Origin: Mariniphaga anaerophila
GTDB lineage: Bacteria; Bacteroidota; Bacteroidia; Bacteroidales; Prolixibacteraceae
Assembly: GCF_900129025.1 (NCBI RefSeq)
Contig: NZ_FQUM01000001.1
Location: forward strand, 248,001-312,000
Direction of reading: 5' to 3'
Length of the DNA stretch: 64,000 nt
The translations under genes were made by a program, and so were the position numbers. The notes beneath the pieces were generated by a model that was given only the letters and a program-made list of their open reading frames with translations, ran no database searches and was not told where the DNA came from. Below are positions 17,698 through 25,830 of this stretch, one piece after another; positions within the stretch are counted from its first letter, which is position 1, and each line of letters begins with the position of its first letter.

Positions 17698-18444
17698 TCA
17701 AGTATTCATTGCGCCACAAACCTGAATTACCTGCCCACTGACATACGAAGAAAGGTCAGATGCCAGGAATGTTGCAACACCTGCAACTTCTTCCGGTGTT
17801 CCTCCACGTTTTAACGGAATTGAAGCTTCCCATGCCTTACGTGCATCTTCGGGTATTTTTGCGGTCATTTCAGTAATAATAAATCCGGGTGCGATGGCAT
17901 TCGACCGAATTCCGCGTGAACCCAGTTCGCGTGCTACAGACTTGGTAAAACCAATAATTCCGGCTTTTGACGCCGAGTAGTTGGCCTGACCGGCATTTCC
18001 GCTTACACCCACTACCGAACTCATATTTATAATAGAGCCAGAGCGTTGTTTCAGCATGGTTTTTTGGGCAGCTTTGGTAAAGTTGAAAACCGATTTCAGG
18101 TTAACATTTATTACTGCATCCCACTGATCTTCGGTCATTCGCATCAACAATGTATCTTTTGTAATTCCGGCGTTGTTTACCAGTACGTCAATTCTGCCAA
18201 AATCGTCTACAATCTGAGCTACAACTCTCTCTGTATCGTCTAATTTACTGGCGTCTGACGCATAACCTTTTGCATTTACTCCCAGCGCTTTCAGCTCGTT
18301 TTCGGTAGCTTTCATGTTTTCGTCTTCAAAAAGATCGGTAAAAGCTACATTGCAACCTTCCTGGGCAAATTTCAGGGCAATGGCTTTTCCAATTCCCCTT
18401 GATGCGCCGGTAATAATAGCTGTCTTTCCTTCAAGTAATTTCAT
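17698..18444 (-). CDS. fabG: 3-oxoacyl-[acyl-carrier-protein] reductase
   Basis: 248 residues, a classical short-chain dehydrogenase: nucleotide-binding GASRGIGKAIA at 12-22, NNAG at about 91-94, catalytic Ser in INMSSVVGVSG, the YSASKAG motif (Tyr and Lys) at about 156-162, and the FabG-type ending VSGQVIQVCGAMNT. It reduces 3-ketoacyl-ACP with NADPH in fatty-acid elongation. No other fab gene is adjacent, so a different SDR substrate cannot be fully excluded, but the whole length follows FabG closely. Confidence 0.9.
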   Translation of the reverse strand: MKLLEGKTAIITGASRGIGKAIALKFAQEGCNVAFTDLFEDENMKATENELKALGVNAKGYASDASKLDDTERVVAQIVDDFGRIDVLVNNAGITKDTLLMRMTEDQWDAVINVNLKSVFNFTKAAQKTMLKQRSGSIINMSSVVGVSGNAGQANYSASKAGIIGFTKSVARELGSRGIRSNAIAPGFIITEMTAKIPEDARKAWEASIPLKRGGTPEEVAGVATFLASDLSSYVSGQVIQVCGAMNT

Positions 18445-18593
18445 TTCTTTAAATTATTAATTATTCAAGGTATTTGATGAAACTCGCCGCTCCGGCAGTT
18501 GCCGAAACAAAATTGTACGGTGTATAAAAATAACACAAGGCTCGCTTCATAACTGACATTTTTCCGTGGCAAATATAATGGAACAATTTTGAA

Positions 18594-19337
18594 TTAAAGC
18601 AATTCCAGTTCAAGTCTCGCCAATACGTCCGAAGCTGTTCCTTTTAGATGGATATCGGTAACCGGCTCTGTAAAAAGGGTTTCTTCAGGATTAATCTCAA
18701 TAATTACCGCTCCGTTTTGTTTGGCGGTTCGCGGCACAAACGAGGCCGGAGTAACTTCGCCCGTTGAACCAACAATAATGCACACATCAGCCTTTTCAGC
18801 ATCAGCAAAAGAGTTTTCATATGCATCGCGCGGAATTCCTTCGCCAAAAAAGATGAAGTCGGGCTTTAAAATTTCACCATCATCGTCACACCGGGGAGGA
18901 ATTTTATTGAAATCGAACTCATTTGAATAAAAAAACTTTCCGCATTTCAAACATTTCAGTCGTTTGGAGTTACCATGAAATTCGTGCACATTCAGGCTTC
19001 CTGCCTGTTGATGTAAGTTGTCTATATTTTGAGTTACCAGCGATTTCAACAAGCCGTCTTTTTCCAGGTGTGCAAGTACCAGATGTGCTTTATTGGGCCG
19101 GGCATCGGAAAAAAAATCGTAGAATATTTCGCTGATGTAAAACCAGCACTCTTCCGGATTTTCAAGAAAATAATCCAGGTTAAGCACTTCGGGGTCATAC
19201 TTGTTCCACAATCCGTTTGGACCCCGAAACGGAGGAATACCGCTTTCGACTGATACTCCGGCACCGGTAAAAGCCATCAGATAATTCGAATCTTTAATGA
19301 TGCTTGCCACCTCCGGAACTAAATCTTTTATTGGCAT
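18594..19337 (-). CDS. Sir2-family NAD-dependent protein deacylase with altered zinc site
   Basis: 247 residues with the sirtuin NAD site (GAGVSVESGIPPFRG at 25-39), TQNIDNLH, and the catalytic His in EFHGN. The zinc module starts normally with CLKC, but the second pair reads RCDDDGEILKPDF: the fourth Cys of CxxC...CxxC is Asp. The later GSTGEVTPASFVPR loop replaces the usual GTSL sequence. It should remove acyl groups from protein lysines with NAD; whether it binds zinc in the standard way is open. It has its own position between fabG and a glycosyltransferase, all on the minus strand with gaps over 100 bases. Confidence 0.88.
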   Translation of the reverse strand: MPIKDLVPEVASIIKDSNYLMAFTGAGVSVESGIPPFRGPNGLWNKYDPEVLNLDYFLENPEECWFYISEIFYDFFSDARPNKAHLVLAHLEKDGLLKSLVTQNIDNLHQQAGSLNVHEFHGNSKRLKCLKCGKFFYSNEFDFNKIPPRCDDDGEILKPDFIFFGEGIPRDAYENSFADAEKADVCIIVGSTGEVTPASFVPRTAKQNGAVIIEINPEETLFTEPVTDIHLKGTASDVLARLELELL

Positions 19338-19469
19338 AGTTAAAGTTTTTATTCTATCGGAATAATTTTAAAACATCTGCTGATTGCCGTCAGACACAAT
19401 GGTTGTTGTAGTACAAAAATCAGTTGTTTCCTAGTTCAAGCCTGAAGCATTCAGCTTTCAGTCCTAAAA

Positions 19470-20276
19470 TTATAGAAAAAAACTTTTCCGGGCACCTAAA
19501 ATTTTGGCAATGTTATTTACCGGTTTCGATAGCGACCGGCTTTTTCTCAGCGGACCGTTTAACTGCTTTTGAAAAAAGTCGCGATGGCGTTTATTCAAAA
19601 AATTAATCTTTTCACTCTTCAGCTTTTTGGTCATGCCTTTCCGCATAGAGTTCTCTTTTATCCGGTAGAAGAACCCTGTAATTGGCAGGCGAACAACATC
19701 TCCCCCATTTTTCAGCATCGAAATCCAGAACTCCCAGTCTTCCCAACCACCAAGCATTTCGGGAGAATACCCACCTATTTTCGCCCAATCTTCTTTTCGG
19801 TAAACGGCGCTGCAAAAAATCATGTTATCCTTTGCTATTTTTTTTAGCGAAAAATCTTTGAGTTTCCATTCGCCTTGTTTTTTTCCGAAAAATTGGGCAT
19901 TGCAGTAAACCAGTTTCAGCTGGTTGTTCCGGTCTTGCTCAAACAGGTGTACCGCCTCACTGATGTAGTCTTTCGAAATTTTATCGTCAGCATCCAGCGG
20001 AAGAATCAGATCGCCTTTCGCCTCTGCTATCCCCATGTTTCGGGCTTTTGGCAATCCTTCATTTTTCTTTTCAATGTATTTAACGTTGCTGAATTGTTGC
20101 TGCAGCTTTTTTCCAATCTCATTGGTGTTGTCGGTAGAACCGTCGTTAACAATTACTGCCTCAACGTTAGGATAAGTAGATGCAAGTACCGATTTTACAG
20201 CCTCTTCCAAATAGATGCCGTCGTTGTAACATGGTACAATAACGCTTACAGTTGTTTTTTCGGGTGTCATGCTCAT
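19470..20276 (-). CDS. Family 2 glycosyltransferase
   Basis: 268 residues. GT-A fold start SVIVPCYNDGIYLEEAVKSV at about 10-29, VNDGSTDNT, the metal-binding acidic cluster LDADD at about 95-99, and the acceptor-side motif GGWEDWEFWISM with the likely catalytic acid. The basic C-terminus (KSRSLSKPVNNIAKILGARK) may contact membrane. It transfers a sugar from a nucleotide donor to an unknown acceptor; no polysaccharide cluster surrounds it. Divergent from mnmE with 132 bases between starts. Confidence 0.85.
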   Translation of the reverse strand: MSMTPEKTTVSVIVPCYNDGIYLEEAVKSVLASTYPNVEAVIVNDGSTDNTNEIGKKLQQQFSNVKYIEKKNEGLPKARNMGIAEAKGDLILPLDADDKISKDYISEAVHLFEQDRNNQLKLVYCNAQFFGKKQGEWKLKDFSLKKIAKDNMIFCSAVYRKEDWAKIGGYSPEMLGGWEDWEFWISMLKNGGDVVRLPITGFFYRIKENSMRKGMTKKLKSEKINFLNKRHRDFFQKQLNGPLRKSRSLSKPVNNIAKILGARKSFFL

Positions 20277-20343
20277 AAATTATTGACTCAAGTTTTAACC
20301 GGGTGGCGAAGTTAACAATTTAGCTATTAAACGACTTATTTTT

Positions 20344-20351
20344 TACTTTTG
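20344..20351 (+). promoter_or_regulatory. -7 promoter element of mnmE
   Basis: TACTTTTG matches TAnnTTTG, 57 bases upstream of the mnmE ATG. No clear -33 element. Confidence 0.45.
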
Positions 20352-20408
20352 CAAAGTTCAATAAATTAATACAAAAACAAGAACTGTTTTTCAAAAATAT
20401 AAAAAGAG

Positions 20409-21806
20409 ATGCTCGACCAGTCAACCATTTGTGCCATATCAACTTCGCCCGGAAGCGGTGCCATTGCTGTAATTCGCCTTTCTGGGGATGATGCAATTTC
20501 AATTACAGGCAAAATTTTTCGCAGCCCCAACCAAACAAAAAAAATTGAAGAGCAGCCTGCAAATACTTTACATTTTGGTCAGATTGTTTCCAAAAATGAA
20601 GTAATTGACGAAGTGGTAGTAGCCCTGTTTCGTGCGCCCCACTCTTTTACAGGAGAAGATATCGTTGAAATTTCGTGCCACGGCTCGGTGTATATTCAAC
20701 AAAGAATATTAGAAATCCTGGTTGAGAACGGTGCCAGACTTGCCCGTCCGGGAGAATACACACAGCGTGCTTTTTTAAACGGGAAAATGGACTTGTCGCA
20801 GGCCGAAGCTGTAGCTGATGTAATTGCTTCGTCGAGTGCTGCTGCTCATCGACTTGCATTGAAACAGATGCGGGGAGGTTTTTCTAAAGAGATTAACCAG
20901 CTTCGCGAACAACTGCTTCATTTTACGGCAATGGTTGAACTGGAGCTCGATTTTAGCGAAGAAGACGTGGAGTTTGCTGACCGCACCGAATTGAGAAAGC
21001 TAGCCGAAAAAGTTGAGCACTTGCTGGGAAAACTAAAAAATTCGTTTCACCTGGGCAACGCTATCAAAAACGGAATTCCGGTCGCCATTGTCGGCGAGAC
21101 CAATGTTGGAAAATCTACCCTTCTAAATGCGCTGCTAAACGAAGACAAAGCCATTGTTTCTGATATCCACGGAACAACCCGCGATGTAATTGAAGACGTA
21201 GTAAATATTCACGGTACGGCATTTCGCTTTTTTGATACTGCCGGGCTGCGTGAAACCGTTGATAAAATTGAAACCCTGGGGATTGAACGAACTTACGACA
21301 AACTGAATGCTGCCACCGTTGTGCTGCTGGTTGTAGATACGCAAAATCCTTACTCGGTTGTAAAAAGCCGCATCGATAAAATACGCGAACGACTTGCGCC
21401 CGACCAGCAACTTATTATTGTGGCCAATAAAATTGATTCCGGGCTTGAAGAAACAAAGCAACAATTGACGAGCATCCAGTTGTCTGCCCACGAAAAAATC
21501 GTTTTTATTGCGGCCAAGCAAAAAGAAAATCTAAATGAGTTGATTGATTTGATGACCGTGTCGGTTAATCTCGATTCGGCAAGCCAGGAAGATGTAATCG
21601 TGACCAACGCCCGGCATTTCGAAATTCTGAAACACGCCCACGAAGCCATTGTGCGCGTGTTAAACGGATTGGATACGGGAATAACAGGAGATTTCCTTTC
21701 ACAAGATATTCGCGAGTGTCTTCACTACCTTGGTGAAATAACCGGCGAAATAACAAACAACGAAGTTTTAGGGCATATCTTTAAAAATTTTTGTATCGGA
21801 AAGTAA
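20409..21806 (+). CDS. mnmE: tRNA uridine-5-carboxymethylaminomethyl modification GTPase MnmE
   Basis: 465 residues with all MnmE parts: N-terminal folate-binding domain (TICAISTSPGSGAIAVIRLSG, then EYTQRAFLNGKMDLSQAEAV), the G domain inserted in a helical domain (Walker A GETNVGKST at about 229-237, GTTRD, DTAGLRE, NKID), and the terminal CIGK whose Cys is conserved. With MnmG it modifies the wobble uridine of several tRNAs. The single gene is followed by about 200 non-coding bases and the convergent ABC operon. Confidence 0.97.
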   Translation: MLDQSTICAISTSPGSGAIAVIRLSGDDAISITGKIFRSPNQTKKIEEQPANTLHFGQIVSKNEVIDEVVVALFRAPHSFTGEDIVEISCHGSVYIQQRILEILVENGARLARPGEYTQRAFLNGKMDLSQAEAVADVIASSSAAAHRLALKQMRGGFSKEINQLREQLLHFTAMVELELDFSEEDVEFADRTELRKLAEKVEHLLGKLKNSFHLGNAIKNGIPVAIVGETNVGKSTLLNALLNEDKAIVSDIHGTTRDVIEDVVNIHGTAFRFFDTAGLRETVDKIETLGIERTYDKLNAATVVLLVVDTQNPYSVVKSRIDKIRERLAPDQQLIIVANKIDSGLEETKQQLTSIQLSAHEKIVFIAAKQKENLNELIDLMTVSVNLDSASQEDVIVTNARHFEILKHAHEAIVRVLNGLDTGITGDFLSQDIRECLHYLGEITGEITNNEVLGHIFKNFCIGK

Positions 21807-21950
21807 TCGGCTTAAAACATAAAAACGGGTACACAAGAGACTAAACAAATGGAAGCTTTTTCCATTGAACAACAAAGAAAAAGTTAAAGAAATCAAAGTC
21901 GTTCAGTATCTCGACTCGCAGTTAGATAAGAGAAAGAAAAATCCATTTGC

Positions 21951-21990
21951 AAATAAAAAACTAAAGGGCACGGAAAAATCCATACCCTTT
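21951..21990 (-). terminator. Terminator of the NEW3/ABC operon
   Basis: On the minus strand AAAGGGTATGG pairs with CCGTGCCCTTT (two G-T pairs) around ATTTTT and is followed by AGTTTTTTATTT. It begins 24 bases after the permease stop codon at 22014. Confidence 0.75.
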
Positions 21991-22013
21991 TCAAATTTTA
22001 TCTGGCGCATTTG

Positions 22014-22982
22014 TTAACGCGAACGTACTTCGCGGCGCATAAACATGGTGTATGCAATTGCAAAAAACACAATAGTGCCGGCAATCAGCGCCGTTGTTTG
22101 CGGCCACACCAGCATGAGGCTTTGCCCAAGGGGAAGCGGGCTTGGAATGGCTCCGCTCATCTGTTCGGTTGTTAGTGGCCCCAGACTTCTGACCGTTGGC
22201 ATCAGCAACGACGTTGTTGCATCGTTAAACAATTGACCCGGATTTATCCGCATTATATTTTGGATGAAACGCTGAAAAGCTACCACCTGATTTTCGCTTA
22301 CAAAAACTGATGGAGCAAGTCCTTTGGCAATCAGGTTCACAATCATTCCAAAGAAAATACTAAAAAACAGCCATATTGAAATCCCCGCCAAAGCAGAAGT
22401 TGCCGCCTGCCTGAATTTCACAGAAAACAGAATGGCAAGGTTAAGCCAGAATGCCACATAAATAATGCTGACAACGGTAAAAACAACTATTCTTAAAAAT
22501 TCTTCGGCAGTTGGCGGAATACCAATAAACAACAGGCCAAAACCAAGAACCAGCAGACTCAGTGCAAAAAATAAAATGCCGAGTACAATTAATGCTGCAA
22601 CAAACTTGGCATTTAGCACAAAATCGCGGTAAATGGGTTGTGCCAAAATGCGGCTAAGCGTACCGTTATTTTGTTCCGAATTAATGGAGTCGAACCCCAT
22701 GCTAATTCCCAGCAGCGGCCCCAAAAAGCTGATAAAAACAATAAAAGAAGGCAGCGTGCCGTCAGTGTGCGTGTACAGTTTCAGAAAGAAAAAAGTTCCT
22801 TCGGGCGCACTGGCTTTAATGGCCTGCGAAAAATCGTCGAGTGCTGTGTAAAGCGACCCCATGCAGGTAAGAACGATTAACCCAAGCATAATTAAAAAGC
22901 GCCAGCTTCTAACGGTATCTGAAATTTCTTTATTTACAATCACCCAAAAAGGGCGAACTGAGCTACTTGATGAATTGTTCAT
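22014..22982 (-). CDS. ABC-2 type transporter permease
   Basis: 322 residues from the ATG at 22982, preceded by a strong GGAGGAG ribosome site; a longer frame to 23021 exists but would start inside the upstream ATPase gene. Six membrane helices can be drawn (about 25-50, 110-130, 148-180, 185-205, 215-245, 290-315), with the NosY/ABC-2-like segment GFDSINSEQNNGTLSRILAQP. It forms a membrane exporter or maintenance transporter with the ATPase encoded two bases upstream. Substrate unknown. Third gene of the operon NEW3 protein, ATPase, permease. Confidence 0.88.
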   Translation of the reverse strand: MNNSSSSSVRPFWVIVNKEISDTVRSWRFLIMLGLIVLTCMGSLYTALDDFSQAIKASAPEGTFFFLKLYTHTDGTLPSFIVFISFLGPLLGISMGFDSINSEQNNGTLSRILAQPIYRDFVLNAKFVAALIVLGILFFALSLLVLGFGLLFIGIPPTAEEFLRIVVFTVVSIIYVAFWLNLAILFSVKFRQAATSALAGISIWLFFSIFFGMIVNLIAKGLAPSVFVSENQVVAFQRFIQNIMRINPGQLFNDATTSLLMPTVRSLGPLTTEQMSGAIPSPLPLGQSLMLVWPQTTALIAGTIVFFAIAYTMFMRREVRSR

Positions 22983-22983
22983 T

Positions 22984-23949
22984 TTAAACTCCTCCTTCAA
23001 AATAACGGTTATAAATTGCATCGAGCCCGTATTCTTTTCTGTTCAGAAAATTCAGGCCTAGCCCGCGTTCAATAATCCGCTTCGAAACAGCGGACGATAC
23101 ATCTCCGGCGCACTCAATCTGAAAAAGACCATTTGCCCGAGTTACCTTTTGTACCCCTTCTACCGGCTCCAATATTTGCTTCAGCCACAGGGCGTCAGGA
23201 TTGGTATTTTTGGGCAGCGATTTTTCGTCAAGCCCCAATTCAATAAGGTACATTCCGTGGGTGAAAAGCTGCTGAGATAACGACTGAATATTCCCTTCGG
23301 CAATTAGTTTTCCTTCAACAAAAATCCCGACGCGGTCGCAAACCTGTTGCACCTGGTGCAGATTATGAGAGGAAAAAAGCACGCTGATTTGGTGTTCGTT
23401 TCTCAGTTCTACAATCAAGTCCAGAAGCTTTTGAACACCTTTGGGATCAATTCCCGATGTTGGTTCATCCAAAATAATTACCTCCGGATTTTTTATCAGA
23501 ACATCGGCCAGTCCAAGCCGTTGGCGCATTCCCTTGGAGTATTTGCCGGTTTTCTTGCTCATCTGGTCGGCCAGCCCAACGCGGCTCATCAACTCAGTTG
23601 CCAACTGCGTGGCTTCACTGCGGTTTGCTCCGTTAAGCAGGGCTGTGTATACCAGGTTTTCTAGCCCTGTGCGATCGTCATAAAACCCGACATCTTCGGG
23701 CAGGTACCCTACTCTGGTTTTAACTTCAATTGGATGTGTGGTTGAATTTATTCCGCAAACCCTGACTTCCCCGGAAGTTGGCTCGGTAAGCCCCAGCATC
23801 ATCAAAATAGAAGTCGACTTTCCGGCGCCGTTGGGACCAAGCAGACCAAAAATTTCACCCCGGTTAACAGTCAGGTTCAAATGGTCAACCGCCGTAAAAT
23901 CTCCATATTTTTTGGTTATATCAACCAGTTGGATAATTGGTTCGGCCAC
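22984..23949 (-). CDS. ABC transporter ATP-binding protein
   Basis: 321 residues: Walker A GPNGAGKS at about 38-45, Q-loop, signature YSKGMRQRLGLA at about 137-148, Walker B VIILDEPTSGID at about 157-168, and switch His in SSHNLHQV. The C-terminal 100 residues resemble the accessory region of NosF/CcmA-type ATPases. Partner of the ABC-2 permease encoded next; starts 3 bases after the NEW3 gene stop. Confidence 0.93.
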   Translation of the reverse strand: MAEPIIQLVDITKKYGDFTAVDHLNLTVNRGEIFGLLGPNGAGKSTSILMMLGLTEPTSGEVRVCGINSTTHPIEVKTRVGYLPEDVGFYDDRTGLENLVYTALLNGANRSEATQLATELMSRVGLADQMSKKTGKYSKGMRQRLGLADVLIKNPEVIILDEPTSGIDPKGVQKLLDLIVELRNEHQISVLFSSHNLHQVQQVCDRVGIFVEGKLIAEGNIQSLSQQLFTHGMYLIELGLDEKSLPKNTNPDALWLKQILEPVEGVQKVTRANGLFQIECAGDVSSAVSKRIIERGLGLNFLNRKEYGLDAIYNRYFEGGV

Positions 23950-23952
23950 GGC

Positions 23953-25098
23953 TTACCTCCTTCCGTATTTTTTGAATAGAAACACAACGCCACCCAGTGC
24001 AACAAAAATGATTAGAATACCCAACCAGCCCATAATCATAGGCGTTTTTACCATTACCCTGAACGAGAGTGCTTCATTTACTTCCGGATTTTTTGCCGTA
24101 AATTTCGTAACGTAATCTCCCGGAATCGCTTTTTTATCGGCCTTTATGGTTGCGGTTACTGTTACTGATTTTCCGGGCTGTAGTTTTTCAATTTTTTCGG
24201 GGTTAAACGTTGCCTCCCAATTTCGCGGTTTGGAAGCGGTTACTTCAACATTTTCAAGAAGAGTAGATCCGGTGTTTGTTACCACAAGTTCCACTTCTTT
24301 TTCGTCGCCTGCGGTCATGCGTGCGCTAATAAGCCCGGAAGGAGTTGTGAACGACATTTCGTAGGTTCCGGTAATCACCACTTCCAGTTCCAGTTCGGCA
24401 GATGTTGTGCCCGAAACCGCTTTAACCGGTATTTTATAAGTGCCTGCTTTTACTGTTGCCGACGGTTTTATTTCGTAGGTTATGTTTTTTGTGCCGTTGG
24501 CTTCAACCTCAGTAGAAGTGGCCTGCTGGTAGTTTGGCTTGATGGCTACCGACCAGCCCCTCGGAGGAGCAGCCATTAAGGCATATTGCTGCTTGTTGGC
24601 TGTTTTGTTTTTTAGCACTGCCTTAAATGAAAAGTTCGATTTGGGAGTACCTTCCATATTTTTTTGGTCGCACGTTAGTTCCGATTCGTTTGACCCGGCT
24701 GACGCAACGGTAATCATTAACGGAAGGACAGAATCATCCCCGGCTTTGGCATAAATGGTATAAGTTCCTTTTTTTACCTGGTAAGGAACTTCAACTTTTA
24801 AATCAAGAGTCTTCTTTTCGCCCGGCAAAACGGCAAGTTTTTTTATATTTAATCCGCTTGCCGTTAGCATAGAATTCCACGAGCGCTGAACATTGCTAAT
24901 AACAATGTTTTCGTTTCGGGTAGTGTTGCCATGATTGATTATGTCAATCTTGTAATTTACAGTACTGCCCGGCGCCACCGACACTTTTGTGTAGGGTGAA
25001 TAAACTTCCAGACTGTCTTTTGCGTCAGCTTTTACAGCAGCGGCTGCCACCAGAAACACGCAAAAAAACACATTGAGGTAAAATTTTAGGTTTTTCAT
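23953..25098 (-). CDS. NEW3-domain membrane-anchored exported protein
   Basis: 381 residues. Signal peptide at 1-26, then three successive immunoglobulin-like NEW3 domains (for example VNYKIDIINHGN, FSFKAVLKNKTANKQQYAL, KEVELVVTNTGSTLLENVEV), and a C-terminal membrane helix (WLGILIIFVALGGVVFLF) with a KKYGRR tail. Most of the protein would face the periplasm. NEW3 proteins encoded with an ABC-2 ATPase/permease pair are a recurrent three-gene unit in bacteria; the function is not established, probably envelope polymer or glycan related (inference). First gene of the operon. Confidence 0.85.
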   Translation of the reverse strand: MKNLKFYLNVFFCVFLVAAAAVKADAKDSLEVYSPYTKVSVAPGSTVNYKIDIINHGNTTRNENIVISNVQRSWNSMLTASGLNIKKLAVLPGEKKTLDLKVEVPYQVKKGTYTIYAKAGDDSVLPLMITVASAGSNESELTCDQKNMEGTPKSNFSFKAVLKNKTANKQQYALMAAPPRGWSVAIKPNYQQATSTEVEANGTKNITYEIKPSATVKAGTYKIPVKAVSGTTSAELELEVVITGTYEMSFTTPSGLISARMTAGDEKEVELVVTNTGSTLLENVEVTASKPRNWEATFNPEKIEKLQPGKSVTVTATIKADKKAIPGDYVTKFTAKNPEVNEALSFRVMVKTPMIMGWLGILIIFVALGGVVFLFKKYGRR

Positions 25099-25299
25099 GT
25101 TATTAAAATTGTTTGTTATTAAAAGGTATATGATGAAACTCCCGTGATTTCAATAATTTGCATTTCTGCGAAAATTATTCTCATGGTCGTTTTATTTTTC
25201 TTCTTTTAGCTAATAAAAAGCACATCGAATCATCTAAAAATTAATCGTTAATAAATTTAGTTGACAAGTGTGTGGTGAGGGAAAAAAGACCAGTTAAAA

Positions 25300-25434
25300 T
25301 CAGGAAATGTCAGGAGGGGGTAAATCGAAAACTCGATCCCAAATGTTGGTAATACGCTTCGCTTTTTCGTATTCAAAAAAACGACATTCATTTATTGTGG
25401 TTGGATTGTTTTTCAAAATTTTCATGCTTTTCAT
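25300..25434 (-). CDS. Possible 44-residue protein
   Basis: ATG at 25434, TGA at 25300-25302, no family recognised. The composition looks protein-like rather than random: NPTTINECRFFEYEKAKR then ITNIWDRVFDLPPPDIS, with mixed charged and aromatic residues and few of the Lys/Asn/Ile runs expected from AT-rich noise. A second in-frame ATG lies three codons in. No clear promoter motif or ribosome site. It lies upstream of the NEW3 gene on the same strand. Translation is unproven. Confidence 0.35.
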   Translation of the reverse strand: MKSMKILKNNPTTINECRFFEYEKAKRITNIWDRVFDLPPPDIS

Positions 25435-25578
25435 CTGATTATACAATTGAAATGTTATCAGCACAAATTGCCTGAATATTTAGTTTTTAATAATTTTTGA
25501 ACGAATAAAATTATAAAAAAGCAACCTTAAAAGGTCATCAATAGTGTTAATAAGGTTTAACAGGAAAGGAGGAAAGAA

Positions 25579-25668
25579 AAATTCCCGCTTGTGTGCGGCG
25601 AAACTTAACTTATCGACCGCATTCTGACGGCCATACGTTGTCGTTTTTCCATCAATAATGATATCCAT
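25579..25668 (-). pseudogene. Fragment of an ABC transporter ATPase (GldA-like N-terminus)
   Basis: Minus-strand ATG at 25668 opens MDIIIDGKTTTYGRQNAVDK followed by LSFAAHKREFF. This lines up with the first strand and hinge of ABC ATPases such as GldA (xxYGxxxAVDxLSFxxxxGEIFG), and then loses similarity exactly where the Walker A GPNGAGKS should come. The frame continues with unrelated low-complexity sequence to 25480. Both the Walker motifs and the rest of the ATPase are missing, so this is a truncated remnant. It is distinct from the intact ATPase gene 1.7 kb away. Confidence 0.65.
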
Positions 25669-25830
25669 AGTTAATTGCTCAAAAGTGATTGTTTTTTTCG
25701 GGGGAACGAATTTAAAAAATGTAACTTTTGGAAAAAAAACGAACACCTGTTCTTAACACATTTTAAGAAAATTTCACAGCCGTTAAAACTGCCGGCAAAG
25801 TCTTTTTCTCGTTCATAAAAACAAGCTCCG

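Larger units (their letters stand above)
25099..25830. other. Accessory gap with a possible small protein and a gene fragment
   Basis: 732 bases between the NEW3 operon and the DUF4249 gene. It holds a 44-codon frame (25300-25434, minus) and the remains of an ABC ATPase gene (25579-25668, minus). The rest is AT-rich with no recognised feature; it looks like the scar of a deletion or replacement. Confidence 0.5.

Noticed and set aside
19430-19470. CTGAAGCATTCAGCTTTCAG repeats after the glycosyltransferase gene as a terminator
   Set aside because: The repeats pair poorly and no T-run follows on the minus strand.
21866-22017. A 50-codon plus-strand frame after mnmE (start TTG, reads KVKEIKVVQYLDSQLDKRKK)
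   Set aside because: Protein-like, but it lacks a good start and covers the terminator hairpin of the convergent ABC operon (21951-21990), so coding use is unlikely.
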